Of a stretch of DNA of 64,000 nt, positions 46,830-55,400 are shown piece after piece; position 1 is the first letter of the stretch; each line of letters begins with the position of its first letter. The notes under the pieces are model-generated. The model was not told the origin of the DNA, did no database searches, and saw only the letters and a program-made list of their open reading frames with translations. A program made the translations under genes and the position numbers. Origin of the DNA: Desulfobulbaceae bacterium (GTDB taxonomy: Bacteria > Desulfobacterota > Desulfobulbia > Desulfobulbales > Desulfocapsaceae); assembly GCA_024640625.1 (NCBI GenBank), contig JAHEER010000005.1, positions 1-64,000 on the forward strand, in the 5' to 3' direction.

Positions 46830-47474
46830 ATGAGGCCACATAACAAAGAGGTAATCAAAAGCGCCCTGCAAGTGCTCCTGGTTATGCTTATGCTGGGCAG
46901 CATTGCCGGCTGCAGCGTTCTGAAACTGCCGGGGCCACCGCCGAATCTTTATAATCTCACGCCGAAAAGCACCTTCAGCGACGATCTGCCGGCAATCGAC
47001 AAACAGCTCACCATTGAAGAGCCTTTAGCCTCAGGGGGGCTGGACAACAATCGGATTGCCCTGCATCCCCACTCCACCAGGATCAAATATTTTGCCAACG
47101 CCCGCTGGTCCGAGCGGGCGCCCAAAATGCTGCAGACCCTTCTCGTTGAAAGCTTTGAAAATACCAATAAAATTGTCGCGGTTGGCAGGCAATCAATAGG
47201 TTTGCGCTCAGATTTTACCTTGAAAACCGAACTCCGTGAATTTCAGGTCGAACATGACGCCGAAGCCAAGACCTTCACCGTTCGGGTCAGAATAAACGCC
47301 AAACTCGTTCAACAGCCGAAGAGAAATATCGTTGGTTCACACAGTTTTGAGCACACGGTTGAGATAACAGACGACAGCGGCATGGACAGTATTATTATTG
47401 CCTTCGACCAGGCTGCCGGCAGGGTATTGAAGAAACTGGTGGAGTGGACGCTGCTGAAAATGAATTATACCTAG
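46830..47474 (+). CDS. ABC-type transport auxiliary lipoprotein (PqiC/YmbA-like)
   Basis: A 214-residue lipoprotein with a lipobox in LMLGSIAGCSV (Cys near residue 28). The mature part follows the transport-auxiliary pattern: PPNLYNLTPKSTF, then IALHPHSTRIKYFANARWSERAP and MLQTLLVESFENT. Such lipoproteins link MCE systems to the outer membrane. The gene starts four bases after mlaD and ends the operon. A classical soluble MlaC carrier is absent; this lipoprotein takes its place. Confidence 0.88.
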   Translation: MRPHNKEVIKSALQVLLVMLMLGSIAGCSVLKLPGPPPNLYNLTPKSTFSDDLPAIDKQLTIEEPLASGGLDNNRIALHPHSTRIKYFANARWSERAPKMLQTLLVESFENTNKIVAVGRQSIGLRSDFTLKTELREFQVEHDAEAKTFTVRVRINAKLVQQPKRNIVGSHSFEHTVEITDDSGMDSIIIAFDQAAGRVLKKLVEWTLLKMNYT

Positions 47475-47533
47475 TTTTCATCCGGAAACTGGTAAAACCC
47501 GTAAGCTGAGTCAACCGTGCTAAGCTTGGGCGG

Positions 47534-47554
47534 GGCGGCGGCAACGCTGCCGCC
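47534..47554. terminator. GC-rich hairpin after the MCE operon
   Basis: GGCGGCGGC at 47534-47542 pairs with GCTGCCGCC at 47546-47554 around AAC. It lies between the end of the lipoprotein gene and the end of the convergent exported-protein gene. No T-run follows on either strand, so it is a likely but not typical terminator. Confidence 0.45.
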
Positions 47555-47568
47555 AGCACAGTCAAATA

Positions 47569-48147
47569 TTAGCGCATGTCCCAGAAATCAAGAAACGGAA
47601 CCATATCGATATTTTCATTTTTTTCCAGCGGAAAATATTGATCCGAATTCTCGATTTCCAGCAGTCTCCGTTCCTGGTCAAGCCCCTTAGCCGTTGGCTC
47701 GTGGTAAAACGCCACCTTCATCTTGCCATTCAACTGGTCAGCTTTCAGTTTGATGGTGACATCCTGGTATTTCCACTTATAGGTGAAAACATTTTCTTTC
47801 GCCGATGTCTTATGGTCGGGCAGGCCGTATTTCGCCTTCATCTTTCTCTCGACCAGGTCATATTTATCAGGGGAGTCCAGATTAATATAGACTGCATAAA
47901 ATTTATCTTTGTAAAAACCGTAGATTACGTCGCCTATGATCATGTCTTCAACAACATAGGACTCACCCGGGCTGGAATAAAAGGTCATCCCCCCTTTGCT
48001 GTAGAGCTGCTTTAAACCACGGTATTTCGAGATATCGCTGCCCCACACATACCCCATAAAACCGTCTTCCAGGTCTTCCGCCCATGCAGTGTTGAACAGA
48101 CAGAGGGTCAGCACGACAACAAGGATGGCGATGAGATGGTTTTTCAT
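47569..48147 (-). CDS. Exported hypothetical protein
   Basis: A 192-residue protein with a clean Sec signal (HLIAILVVVLTLCLFNTAWA, cleavage near residue 23) and a strong GAGGAG site before the ATG. The mature part has the look of a small periplasmic alpha/beta protein (FMGYVWGSDISKYRGLKQLY, VIYGFYKDKFYAVYINLDSPDKYD, KYKWKYQDVTIKLK-like strands), reminiscent of uncharacterised proteins in delta-proteobacteria that recognise a W/Y-rich ligand; I cannot name a family. Alone, convergent with the MCE operon. Confidence 0.7.
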   Translation of the reverse strand: MKNHLIAILVVVLTLCLFNTAWAEDLEDGFMGYVWGSDISKYRGLKQLYSKGGMTFYSSPGESYVVEDMIIGDVIYGFYKDKFYAVYINLDSPDKYDLVERKMKAKYGLPDHKTSAKENVFTYKWKYQDVTIKLKADQLNGKMKVAFYHEPTAKGLDQERRLLEIENSDQYFPLEKNENIDMVPFLDFWDMR

Positions 48148-48359
48148 GATTGTTTCTCCTCTTTTTCAGTGCGTTAACAAATAGTACACCCTTACTCATA
48201 GTGCCGATACAACTCATTGTCCACGCTGCATATTTAAAGATCTTAAATGATCTGCAAGCGGTCTTGCCTGATTCTGGAGGTTAAATAAACAGATCTGCTT
48301 ATTATATCTTTCAGGTCAACCAGATTCTTTCTCCTTTTAATCCACAGCCGAGGACAGGC

Positions 48360-49760
48360 ATGAAATGGAAGCTGATCTGTTGTGCCGCAGCCATGCTTAT
48401 CTGTATTGACGTCGGCCATATATACAGTAGCCAGGCCGCCCAGACCGAGCGCCACACGGCCGTGGTGCGCGACATCGTAAACGATGCATTCGCCCTGCTT
48501 ATCCATACTTCGGAGCGGGTGGCCGTGGATAGAGCTTTTCTAATCCTGGACGCTAACTGGAAACCGGAATTCATTCCTCAATTGCTGGATATCATGAGTG
48601 TCCCGCGAAGCGATTATATCGTGCAGAAAATAATTACTTTGCTCACTGACAAGACGGGTCAGGACTTCGGACCACGCCTCAACAACTGGTACTTCTGGTG
48701 GTGGAACCAGCCTGAAACAGCGCTGCCTTCCTATGGAAACTTCAAAGCCGATCTTTACGAGCAGATCGACCCAAGATTTGCAGGCTATTTTCGGGAACGT
48801 CAACCATCGGCGCGCATCAGGCTCGATGAAGTTCGCTGGGGAGGGGTGCGGCAGGACGGCATTCCCCCGTTGCGCAATCCGGAGATGATTTCCGCGGCTC
48901 AGGCGACCTATCTCGAGAATGGCAATATCATTTTCGGCCTGGAGATTAACGGCGACGCCCGGGCCTACCCCAAGCGCATCCTGGCTTGGCACGAAATGTT
49001 CACCGACACCATCGGCGGCATTGACATTGCCGGGGTCTACTGCACCCTCTGCGGCACCGTGATACCCTATGTAACCAATCTGGCAGGCGTGAACTATCAG
49101 CTCGGTACCAGCGGCTTTCTCTACCGGTCCAACAAACTTATGTACGACCAGGCAACCCAGTCGCTGTGGAGCACCGTGCGGGGCGAACCGGTTATCGGCC
49201 CGCTGGTCGACAAAGGGATCGTACTCGAGCACATGAGCGTGGTCACCACGACCTGGGCCGAATGGCGAAGGCGCCATCCGGATACGCTGGTGTTGTCTCT
49301 TAACACGGGGCATCGCCGTGACTATGGCGAGGGCGTCGCTTACCGGAGCTATTTTGCAGATGACAGACTGATGTTCAATACGCCTTTCAAGGACAACCGG
49401 CTGCAGAACAAGCGGGAGGTGCTGGCCTTGATCTTTCCGGCCGGGCCGCAGGAGCAGTTGGCCATAGACACGGAGTTCCTCAATCAGAACCCGCTCTATA
49501 CAGACAGGGTGGGTTCACAGAAGGTCCTCGTTCTCACCGACGCCAGCGGCGCACACCGGGTCTATGATCCCCTGGATATTGAATTTGTCTCCTATGATCG
49601 GGACAGTACCAGTGTCGACCGCAGCGGCAACGAGTGGCTGTTGAGCGAGGACGCTCTCAGATCGCCCAGCCAGCAGACTAGGCTCCCTCGACTTCCCCAT
49701 CGAAGAGCGTTCTGGTTCGGCTGGCATGCTGCCTATCCCGAAACACGTCTCGTTCATTGA
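48360..49760 (+). CDS. DUF3179 domain protein, exported
   Basis: A 466-residue protein with an N-terminal hydrophobic signal (residues about 3-27). Residues about 130-440 show the DUF3179 pattern: DGIPPLRNPEMISAAQATYL, VFGLEINGDARAYP-like strand, the WHEMFTDTIGGIDIAGVYCTLCGTVIPY block with a CxxC pair, and LGTSGFLYRSNKLMYDQATQSLWS. The CTLCG motif and Tyr/Trp-rich core suggest a cofactor- or metal-binding protein, but no function is established for the family. The first 130 residues are helical and unrelated. Monocistronic. Confidence 0.82.
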   Translation: MKWKLICCAAAMLICIDVGHIYSSQAAQTERHTAVVRDIVNDAFALLIHTSERVAVDRAFLILDANWKPEFIPQLLDIMSVPRSDYIVQKIITLLTDKTGQDFGPRLNNWYFWWWNQPETALPSYGNFKADLYEQIDPRFAGYFRERQPSARIRLDEVRWGGVRQDGIPPLRNPEMISAAQATYLENGNIIFGLEINGDARAYPKRILAWHEMFTDTIGGIDIAGVYCTLCGTVIPYVTNLAGVNYQLGTSGFLYRSNKLMYDQATQSLWSTVRGEPVIGPLVDKGIVLEHMSVVTTTWAEWRRRHPDTLVLSLNTGHRRDYGEGVAYRSYFADDRLMFNTPFKDNRLQNKREVLALIFPAGPQEQLAIDTEFLNQNPLYTDRVGSQKVLVLTDASGAHRVYDPLDIEFVSYDRDSTSVDRSGNEWLLSEDALRSPSQQTRLPRLPHRRAFWFGWHAAYPETRLVH

Positions 49761-49821
49761 CTAGGTACATTTCATCCGTCAGTGAGTTCCAAATCCTTAA
49801 CCGTCGAGAGAAAGGTGTACT

Positions 49822-50352
49822 CTAAAAATGAAATTTTAGGCCGATGTTGCCGGTAAACCCACCCACATCAATGTCCTCTTCTAGAACACCATCAAGTTCT
49901 GCAAATCGATAGAGAGCCTCGCCGAACAACTTAAGCAAAGATGTACCCAGGGACACATCAAGTCCTGCCCCGATATACCCGCCGAATTTGGAGTCTAAGT
50001 CAACCTCACTGGAAGAGTCGACATAAATGTACGAGACCCCTCCGAGAAGATAGGGGTCTACTTTACCGTAAGGCAAAAAGTGCACTTGCAGCCCTAAATC
50101 AAATGGTATCGTTGTTACATCCTCATAAACAATTCCCGTGTCGCTGTCTGAGAAGAAATGGGCTCTGCCATCCAGGCGCAGGTGCTCAGTGAAAAGAGGG
50201 AGGGCTAGTCCAACTCCCGCACCCCAGGAACCGTCAGCATCCTGTTTGCTCCAATAACTTCCATAGCCGTACAAATCAATTGCCGAAGCATTCGACCCGC
50301 AAAAAAACATTGAAAGTATAAAAACCAGAAACACTATTTTCAAATATCTCAT
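49822..50352 (-). CDS. Small outer-membrane beta-barrel protein
   Basis: A 176-residue protein with a signal peptide (YLKIVFLVFILSMFFCGSNASA) and a mature part of alternating beta strands with Gly and aromatic residues (GAGVGLALPLFTEHLRLDGRAHFF, LGLQVHFLPYGKVDPYLLGGVSYIYV), closing with GNIGLKFHF, the aromatic C-terminus typical of barrels inserted by BamA. Eight strands are likely, as in OmpA/OmpX-type barrels. ATG 50352 is chosen because GGAGGGG lies about eight bases upstream; a nearer ATG overlaps that site. The 340-base gap that follows upstream (50353-50692) has no recognised gene. Confidence 0.75.
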   Translation of the reverse strand: MRYLKIVFLVFILSMFFCGSNASAIDLYGYGSYWSKQDADGSWGAGVGLALPLFTEHLRLDGRAHFFSDSDTGIVYEDVTTIPFDLGLQVHFLPYGKVDPYLLGGVSYIYVDSSSEVDLDSKFGGYIGAGLDVSLGTSLLKLFGEALYRFAELDGVLEEDIDVGGFTGNIGLKFHF

Positions 50353-50692
50353 TTCCATCCCCTCCACCAGTCTGGGTACCTTTTGGAATTGACCATCTGT
50401 CCAAACCACTTCTGCCTCACAGTGGCCGCCCGAGTCTTAGTGCACTAAAATGTTGCTGAATGCCTTTCGATTTCCCGCAACACTAATCTTATCAATTTTT
50501 GTATCTATCACCAATAATAGAGTGGTGTCATCGCCAACCGGGCGTGCTTGTCGGTCAGGTGGGGATACCCCTCAATTTATAGATGTATTCTCAGGTATCC
50601 AGTTTAGGTTTGATCTGGCGATACTTGAGCAGTAGACTCTGTGGTTCAGTGAATAATCAGAGCAAAATCAATCACTGGGTGAATATCGAGAT

Positions 50693-51412
50693 ATGGACTT
50701 TATATATTTTGCCGCCTTATCATTTTTGGTGATACTCGGAGCATTTTTACAATCCGTGATCGGGCTCGGGTATGTGATGCTCGTAGCTCCTTTTCTCGTC
50801 TTGTATAATCCAGATTTTGTACCTGTTCCGATGCTGCTCATCGGCACCTTTTTACCCCTTCTCATAGTGTGGCGTGATCGCAGAGCTATTCATTTTACCG
50901 GGATCAAATCAGCCATCGCCGGAAGGATAATAGGAAATGTGCTTGCCGTAGGGCTGCTCACCATCATTTCTCAAAACACTTATATGCTAATCTTTGGCGG
51001 GTTGATTATCGTAACGGTTATTCTCAGCACGCTCACTTTCAACATTCGACCGACGGCGGTCAATGTGGGTATTGCCGGCATTCTGTCGGGATTGATGGGA
51101 ACTCTGGCAGCTGTTGGAGGACCGCCCATGGCAATTGTTTACCAAAATGAAAAAGGAGATGTCATCCGTGCAACTCTGTCCGGTTTTTTTGTTTTGGGAA
51201 CCTTGCTGTCAATTTTATTTCTTAGCATTGCCGGTAAGGTGACGCTTAATGATTTCAGGCTGTTCTTATATATGGTGCCCGGCGTCTTGATTGGTTTTTA
51301 TCTATCCAAATATGCAGTCGGCTTTGTAGATCGCGGGTATATGCGTAAAGCCATGTTGTCCGTATCATTTTTGGCTGGTATTTTAGTTGTTATTAAGGCC
51401 TTTTTAGGGTGA
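50693..51412 (+). CDS. TauE/SafE-family anion exporter
   Basis: A 239-residue membrane protein with about eight transmembrane helices in two repeated halves. The signature elements are GAFLQSVIGLGYVMLVAPFLVLYNP in the first repeat and the GILSGLMGTLAAVGGPPMAIVYQN block in the second. TauE/SafE proteins export sulfite, sulfoacetate or related organosulfonates. The substrate is not readable. ATG 50693 lacks a clear ribosome-binding site. Stand-alone gene. Confidence 0.85.
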   Translation: MDFIYFAALSFLVILGAFLQSVIGLGYVMLVAPFLVLYNPDFVPVPMLLIGTFLPLLIVWRDRRAIHFTGIKSAIAGRIIGNVLAVGLLTIISQNTYMLIFGGLIIVTVILSTLTFNIRPTAVNVGIAGILSGLMGTLAAVGGPPMAIVYQNEKGDVIRATLSGFFVLGTLLSILFLSIAGKVTLNDFRLFLYMVPGVLIGFYLSKYAVGFVDRGYMRKAMLSVSFLAGILVVIKAFLG

Positions 51413-51592
51413 TATGACCTGTCTGGCTATGAAGAGTTCAAATTTACACTATCTGTTATCATTGTCTTTGCTGAATGCGGACAATTGCTTTGCATTTGCA
51501 AGTACGGCCGTTAGAAGCAGGCCTGATTACAGGAAAACGAGATAAGTCGGCACAAATTAAAATAATTATAACTTTCAGGAGGGGAGTTCGCT

Positions 51593-51898
51593 ATGGAGTC
51601 TGATAAAACAGTACTGGTGACAGTGATCTTGCGCCATGATCAATCAAAGAATTTGGACGAAATAATGTCCTACCTGCAGGAAACTGGTTTCTACAGGGAG
51701 TTCCCGCCAGAAGGATCCGAGCTTGTCTCATGGGTGGTGGCGATGTCCTTTGGATTCATCATACAGCTGCGGGTGGAGCCTTCCGCCCTGCGTACTTTAA
51801 ACCGTTTTATTGAACAGAAGGCTTGGGGAGCGTTTCATTACGAAGTATATCCAGCTTATGATTTTGAACCAATTGCAAAGAAGTTCAAGGAGGAGTAA
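51593..51898 (+). CDS. Hypothetical protein, about 100 residues
   Basis: A 101-residue soluble protein with a strong CAGGAGGGG site before ATG 51593. Its sequence (TVILRHDQSKNLDEIMSYLQETGFYREFPPEG and RTLNRFIEQKAWGAFHYEVYPAYDF) looks like a small alpha/beta ferredoxin-like fold of an uncharacterised type. No signal peptide or membrane segment. It lies 180 bases after the TauE gene and convergent with the Lgt-like gene. Confidence 0.68.
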   Translation: MESDKTVLVTVILRHDQSKNLDEIMSYLQETGFYREFPPEGSELVSWVVAMSFGFIIQLRVEPSALRTLNRFIEQKAWGAFHYEVYPAYDFEPIAKKFKEE

Positions 51899-51994
51899 CC
51901 CTACTATCATGGATCGGCCCGTGAAGATCAGGGTAAACCGTATCATTGAGGTAGAGAAACCATCTTGTTGCATAAATGGTACTTCACGGGCAGG

Positions 51995-53041
51995 TCAATT
52001 ATCAGCGTTTCTCTTCTCGTCACTCACTGCTGCACTATCGTCGTAATTCTCTGATATCAGATCTGTTTTCGGTATGTCTATTGGGGGATAGATTGCCGAA
52101 TAGCCGATACCGGCATGACGATGAGAGTAGCGGGCCGGTACATCCTGAGTCCAGTCACTGGGAATAATCACAGGAAGCGCAAGCAGAACGATAAAGGCTG
52201 CTTTTTTGTACCAGGCAGCCAGGGCTTCCTTATTGAGAGCAGCCTTGCCGGTCGATGGTGCAGGAACACCGGTGCCTGTTTTGGGGCGGATTTTGTGGAA
52301 GTATACCAGCATGGCGAGTCCGGCCAGTGTCATGAGGATATTGAATTCCTGTCCTGGGGGGAAGCCGAAGAAATCGGTTCTGTAATCTCTGAATAAGTCG
52401 ACAAAAATCCTAAGAAACCCATACCATAATATAAAGTGGGCCACGATAACGCCGCGTGGCGGATTCCTCTTTCTTACAGCCAGCAGCAGAGGGATCAGCA
52501 GCAGATTTTTAAGACCGTCATAGAGAACAACAGGGTGTCTGAATCCATCGATATCGGGAAACTTTACGCCGCACCAGATATCCGTGGCGCTGCCGATAAT
52601 CTGGCCGTCGATAAAGTTGCCTATACGGCCAACTCCCATGATATATGCTGCTGCAATGGCCAGGACATCGCCAATGTGGAAAAAGTTTATCTTGTAATAT
52701 CGGCAAAATATATAAATGGCGATAATGGATCCAAGCAGAATTCCATGGGTTGACATTCCTCCCAGCCATACGGCGGGAATATGTCTTAAATGGGAGCTGT
52801 AGTATTCCCATTCGTAGAAAAACACTTCGATCATCCTGCCGCCGAGCAAGACCCCAAGCGCGGTCAATATTGTTAAATTGTAGACTTGATTCAAGGTCAA
52901 CTGGAGCGTGTGGCGCTTTCGGCGGAGCCAGGAGAAGAGGCCCCAAAACCCCAAGGTATAGCTCAAACCGTACCACCAGAGATAGAAACCGCCAATTTTA
53001 CCGAAAACTGGATCGATGTTATGTACAAATGGGCCAATCAT
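51995..53041 (-). CDS. lgt: Prolipoprotein diacylglyceryl transferase homologue with altered active-site residues
   Basis: A 348-residue membrane protein of the Lgt family, with about seven helices plus an extra C-terminal helix (residues about 296-315) and tail not found in E. coli Lgt (291 residues). The conserved WYGLSY (Tyr26 equivalent), GGMSTHG (His103), GVGRIGNFIDGQ (Arg143, Asn146) and FLRIFVDLFR (Arg239) blocks align with E. coli Lgt. However, E. coli Asn149, Glu151, Glu202 and Glu243 appear as Asp, Gln, Asp and Asp. Glu151 is reported to be essential, so this may be a paralogue or have altered activity. ATG 53041 follows GGAGGTAGCTCTC. Confidence 0.8.
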   Translation of the reverse strand: MIGPFVHNIDPVFGKIGGFYLWWYGLSYTLGFWGLFSWLRRKRHTLQLTLNQVYNLTILTALGVLLGGRMIEVFFYEWEYYSSHLRHIPAVWLGGMSTHGILLGSIIAIYIFCRYYKINFFHIGDVLAIAAAYIMGVGRIGNFIDGQIIGSATDIWCGVKFPDIDGFRHPVVLYDGLKNLLLIPLLLAVRKRNPPRGVIVAHFILWYGFLRIFVDLFRDYRTDFFGFPPGQEFNILMTLAGLAMLVYFHKIRPKTGTGVPAPSTGKAALNKEALAAWYKKAAFIVLLALPVIIPSDWTQDVPARYSHRHAGIGYSAIYPPIDIPKTDLISENYDDSAAVSDEKRNADN

Positions 53042-53394
53042 GAGAGCTACCTCCCTGTAATCTGTTCAACCCATCATTTCCACAATTCGTGCCACTTCGA
53101 GTTGTTTTGGTAAGATGCTGATTGTATTGCTAAAAATAGGCGACGGCGGGCTGATCAGAAAAGATTTACTGCGAAATTGTTCATTTTGTGCACAGGTAAA
53201 TATGCACAGAATGAACAATAGGGGCTTGGTCCTGGAATGGAAATTCTTTGGCAGGTCTGGGGCTTAAGCTGGTACAGACAGGTTTACACTCTGACTGTAA
53301 CTCGTGGTTTTTAGATTCTCCGGATGAGCTCAGGGAATGTGTGGCCACTGTGAAGCGAAATAGTCAGGCCTGGTGTGGACTTATACAGGACGTG
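53042..53394. other. Intergenic region with a strong inverted repeat
   Basis: About 350 bases between two minus-strand genes (Lgt-like downstream, CWC upstream). It contains the 17-bp inverted repeat described separately. No reading frame of coding character is seen. Confidence 0.4.
53176..53219. repeat. 17-bp inverted repeat (stem-loop)
   Basis: ATTGTTCATTTTGTGCA at 53176-53192 pairs with TGCACAGAATGAACAAT at 53203-53219; sixteen of seventeen positions are complementary and the last is a G-U pair. The loop is ten bases. No T-run follows on either strand, so it is not a typical terminator. It lies about 135 bases upstream of the Lgt-like start. Confidence 0.75.
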
Positions 53395-53595
53395 CTAATG
53401 GTGTGAGCCTTCATTAAACTTTTGAATGCAGTCAAGGCATATGCACGCTTTGCCCTTTTGCGGGGCGGGTAATGACTCTATCAGCTCTTGCGGGACCTTG
53501 ACATCAATACACCAGCATGGTTGCTCGGAATGAGCCAGGCAGTTATTTGGTTTGCCGCAAAGTGGACATATCGTTTCAGTTATCTGATTTTTCAA
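53395..53595 (-). CDS. Cysteine-rich CWC family protein
   Basis: A 66-residue protein with eight Cys. The order CPLCGKPNNCLAHSEQPCWCIDVKVP then KGKACICLDCIQKF is the cysteine-rich CWC pattern (CPLCG-x-NxC, PCWC, ACIC-x2-C), which predicts zinc binding. Function unknown. ATG 53595 has a weak ribosome-binding site. It lies upstream of the Lgt-like gene on the same strand with a 353-base gap. Confidence 0.85.
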   Translation of the reverse strand: MKNQITETICPLCGKPNNCLAHSEQPCWCIDVKVPQELIESLPAPQKGKACICLDCIQKFNEGSHH

Positions 53596-53934
53596 GATAC
53601 CCTCTACTCTAAAAGAAATTAGCTCTCCCCTCTAGTGCTTTTTATCCCCGTAACTGAATATCTTTTATTCCAATGAGGAATTGCCTGGTTGAGGTTGTCC
53701 CTGATTCTCCAGATCCCGAAAGGCGGCTGGGGGCTTATTCCTAAATTCTGATTACCTAAAGTTTCGGAATTGATAGTTGAAGATCTGATGCAAAGCCTGG
53801 CCGATGGTGATATGATCGGGCAAGAGTGAAGGTAATTGGCAACGAGTCAGCATCCATCGAATAGTTCCGCGGCGGCAGAGGGTTGGGCTGATAAAGCACC
53901 TGTGCGGGTCGGAACGGATACCCCAGGGAAAAAA

Positions 53935-54759
53935 ATGGAAAAGAATATTGCAGGTCTATGGAACTCGGGGCGGGCTGCTGTCGGCGGCTGGCTGATGCTG
54001 CCCGACGCGGTCACCGCGGAAATCATGGCCAGCCAGGGCTACGACACCATAACCATTGATCTTCAGCACGGGCTTGTCGATTACCAGAAGGCGCTTGCGA
54101 TGCTGCAGGCCATGAACGGCAGCCCGTCGATCCCTTTTGCCCGCGTCCCCTGGCTCGACCCGGTATTGGTCATGAAACTGCTGGATGCCGGATTTCTGGG
54201 AATCATCTGCCCCATGATAAATAACCAGGATGAAGCCCGCAGGCTTGCCTCGTACGTACGCTACCCGCCGGTTGGCGAGAGAAGTTACGGACCTGCCCGG
54301 GCCGGATTTATCCTTGATCCGGCCTATGGCGGCAACGCCAACGCAATGATCCAGTGCCTGGCCATGATCGAGACGGCGGAAGGGTACCGGAAGGTGGAGG
54401 AAATCGTCGCGGTAGAAGGCATAGACGGTGTCTATATAGGTCCCATTGATCTTACCTTGTCCCTGTACGGCAATGACCTGCCGCTCGGTATAGACCGGCA
54501 AGAACCGGAGATGCTCGAGGCGATCGAAAATATCCTCAGGGCTGCCCAGGCGGCCGGAAAGAAGGCGGGAATCCATTGCGGCACTCCCGAATACGCAGGC
54601 CGCATGGTAGAGATGGGTTTTGATCTGGTTTCTTTATCTTCCGACCTGTGGCTGTTTAGCACCGCCTCAAAATCAATACTGGAGGCTACCCGCCGACTCA
54701 CTGGAGGGGTGGAAGGCGACGAATGTCAGGCGGCACAGAGCGGAGCATCTCCCTACTAG
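53935..54759 (+). CDS. HpcH/HpaI-type aldolase (class II pyruvate aldolase)
   Basis: A 274-residue TIM-barrel enzyme. Family blocks are visible: GGWLMLPDAVTAEIMASQGYDTITIDLQHG (with the catalytic His), PFARVPWLDPVLVMKLLDAG, GIICPMINNQDEAR, the metal-binding MIETAEG Glu, and GVYIGPIDLTLSLY (metal Asp). It cleaves or forms bonds to 2-oxo acids such as pyruvate, with a divalent metal. The substrate is unknown. ATG 53935 follows GGGAAAAAA; an in-frame TTG at 53836 would add 33 low-complexity residues and is less likely. Stand-alone. Confidence 0.87.
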   Translation: MEKNIAGLWNSGRAAVGGWLMLPDAVTAEIMASQGYDTITIDLQHGLVDYQKALAMLQAMNGSPSIPFARVPWLDPVLVMKLLDAGFLGIICPMINNQDEARRLASYVRYPPVGERSYGPARAGFILDPAYGGNANAMIQCLAMIETAEGYRKVEEIVAVEGIDGVYIGPIDLTLSLYGNDLPLGIDRQEPEMLEAIENILRAAQAAGKKAGIHCGTPEYAGRMVEMGFDLVSLSSDLWLFSTASKSILEATRRLTGGVEGDECQAAQSGASPY

Positions 54760-54801
54760 GTTTGAGCCCGGTCAGCAGCGTACAACGGCCCAGTGCCTTA
54801 A

Positions 54802-55275
54802 CTAATCCTTGTCTCTGCTGCCGGAATCCATTCCCCCTCCGGCTCTATAGCTCGGTGGATAGACCTGGACGGTAGTGCCCTCGAATTTGGTGATGAGGTT
54901 GTCGTATTTAGAGAAGAAAATTCCCACCCGTTTACCATCAGGATCAAGAATCTCGGCACCGTTCCGTCTGGTCTGATATGGTCCCTTCCAATTGACCGTG
55001 CTCTCCAGCCATTTGGACAGCTCATCTCCCTCGAGATCGACTGGTTTCCAAAATTCGGACTTAATCGTATAGCTCGCATCGAGTGCCATGACGGCGGACG
55101 GCCACTCTGTTCTGCCGCTGAAGTAGTATCTGTAGCCGGGAACAATTTCGCTGTTCTGGAAGAACACAGTTATATCATTCTGCCGCTTCAAGGTGCCGCA
55201 TTCCTCACAGGGCGCGCAGCTCATCAGAGTCAGCGCAATTGTGGACAGCAACAGGGGAAGTAGGATGAATCTCAT
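54802..55275 (-). CDS. Putative lipoprotein
   Basis: A 157-residue lipoprotein with signal LLPLLLSTIALTLMSCAPC (Cys near residue 20) and a GGAGG site six bases before ATG 55275. The mature part has a CEEC pair near the anchor and then a compact beta-rich domain (YRYYFSGRTEWPSAVMALD, FWKPVDLEGDELSKWLE, IFFSKYDNLITKF, TTVQVYPPSYRAG). No family recognised. Convergent with the aldolase gene; its upstream neighbour is a multidrug-type pump on the same strand, 125 bases away. Confidence 0.72.
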   Translation of the reverse strand: MRFILLPLLLSTIALTLMSCAPCEECGTLKRQNDITVFFQNSEIVPGYRYYFSGRTEWPSAVMALDASYTIKSEFWKPVDLEGDELSKWLESTVNWKGPYQTRRNGAEILDPDGKRVGIFFSKYDNLITKFEGTTVQVYPPSYRAGGGMDSGSRDKD

Positions 55276-55400
55276 GGCGGGCCTCCTGGTAGAGCGCAAT
55301 ATAAGCTTGTATACTCATGGTAGTGATGAAATTCTAATGCACGCTGCGGAGATGAAAAGGGTACTGAAATAAACATACCCGGATTCCTCTCTTTTGCAGA

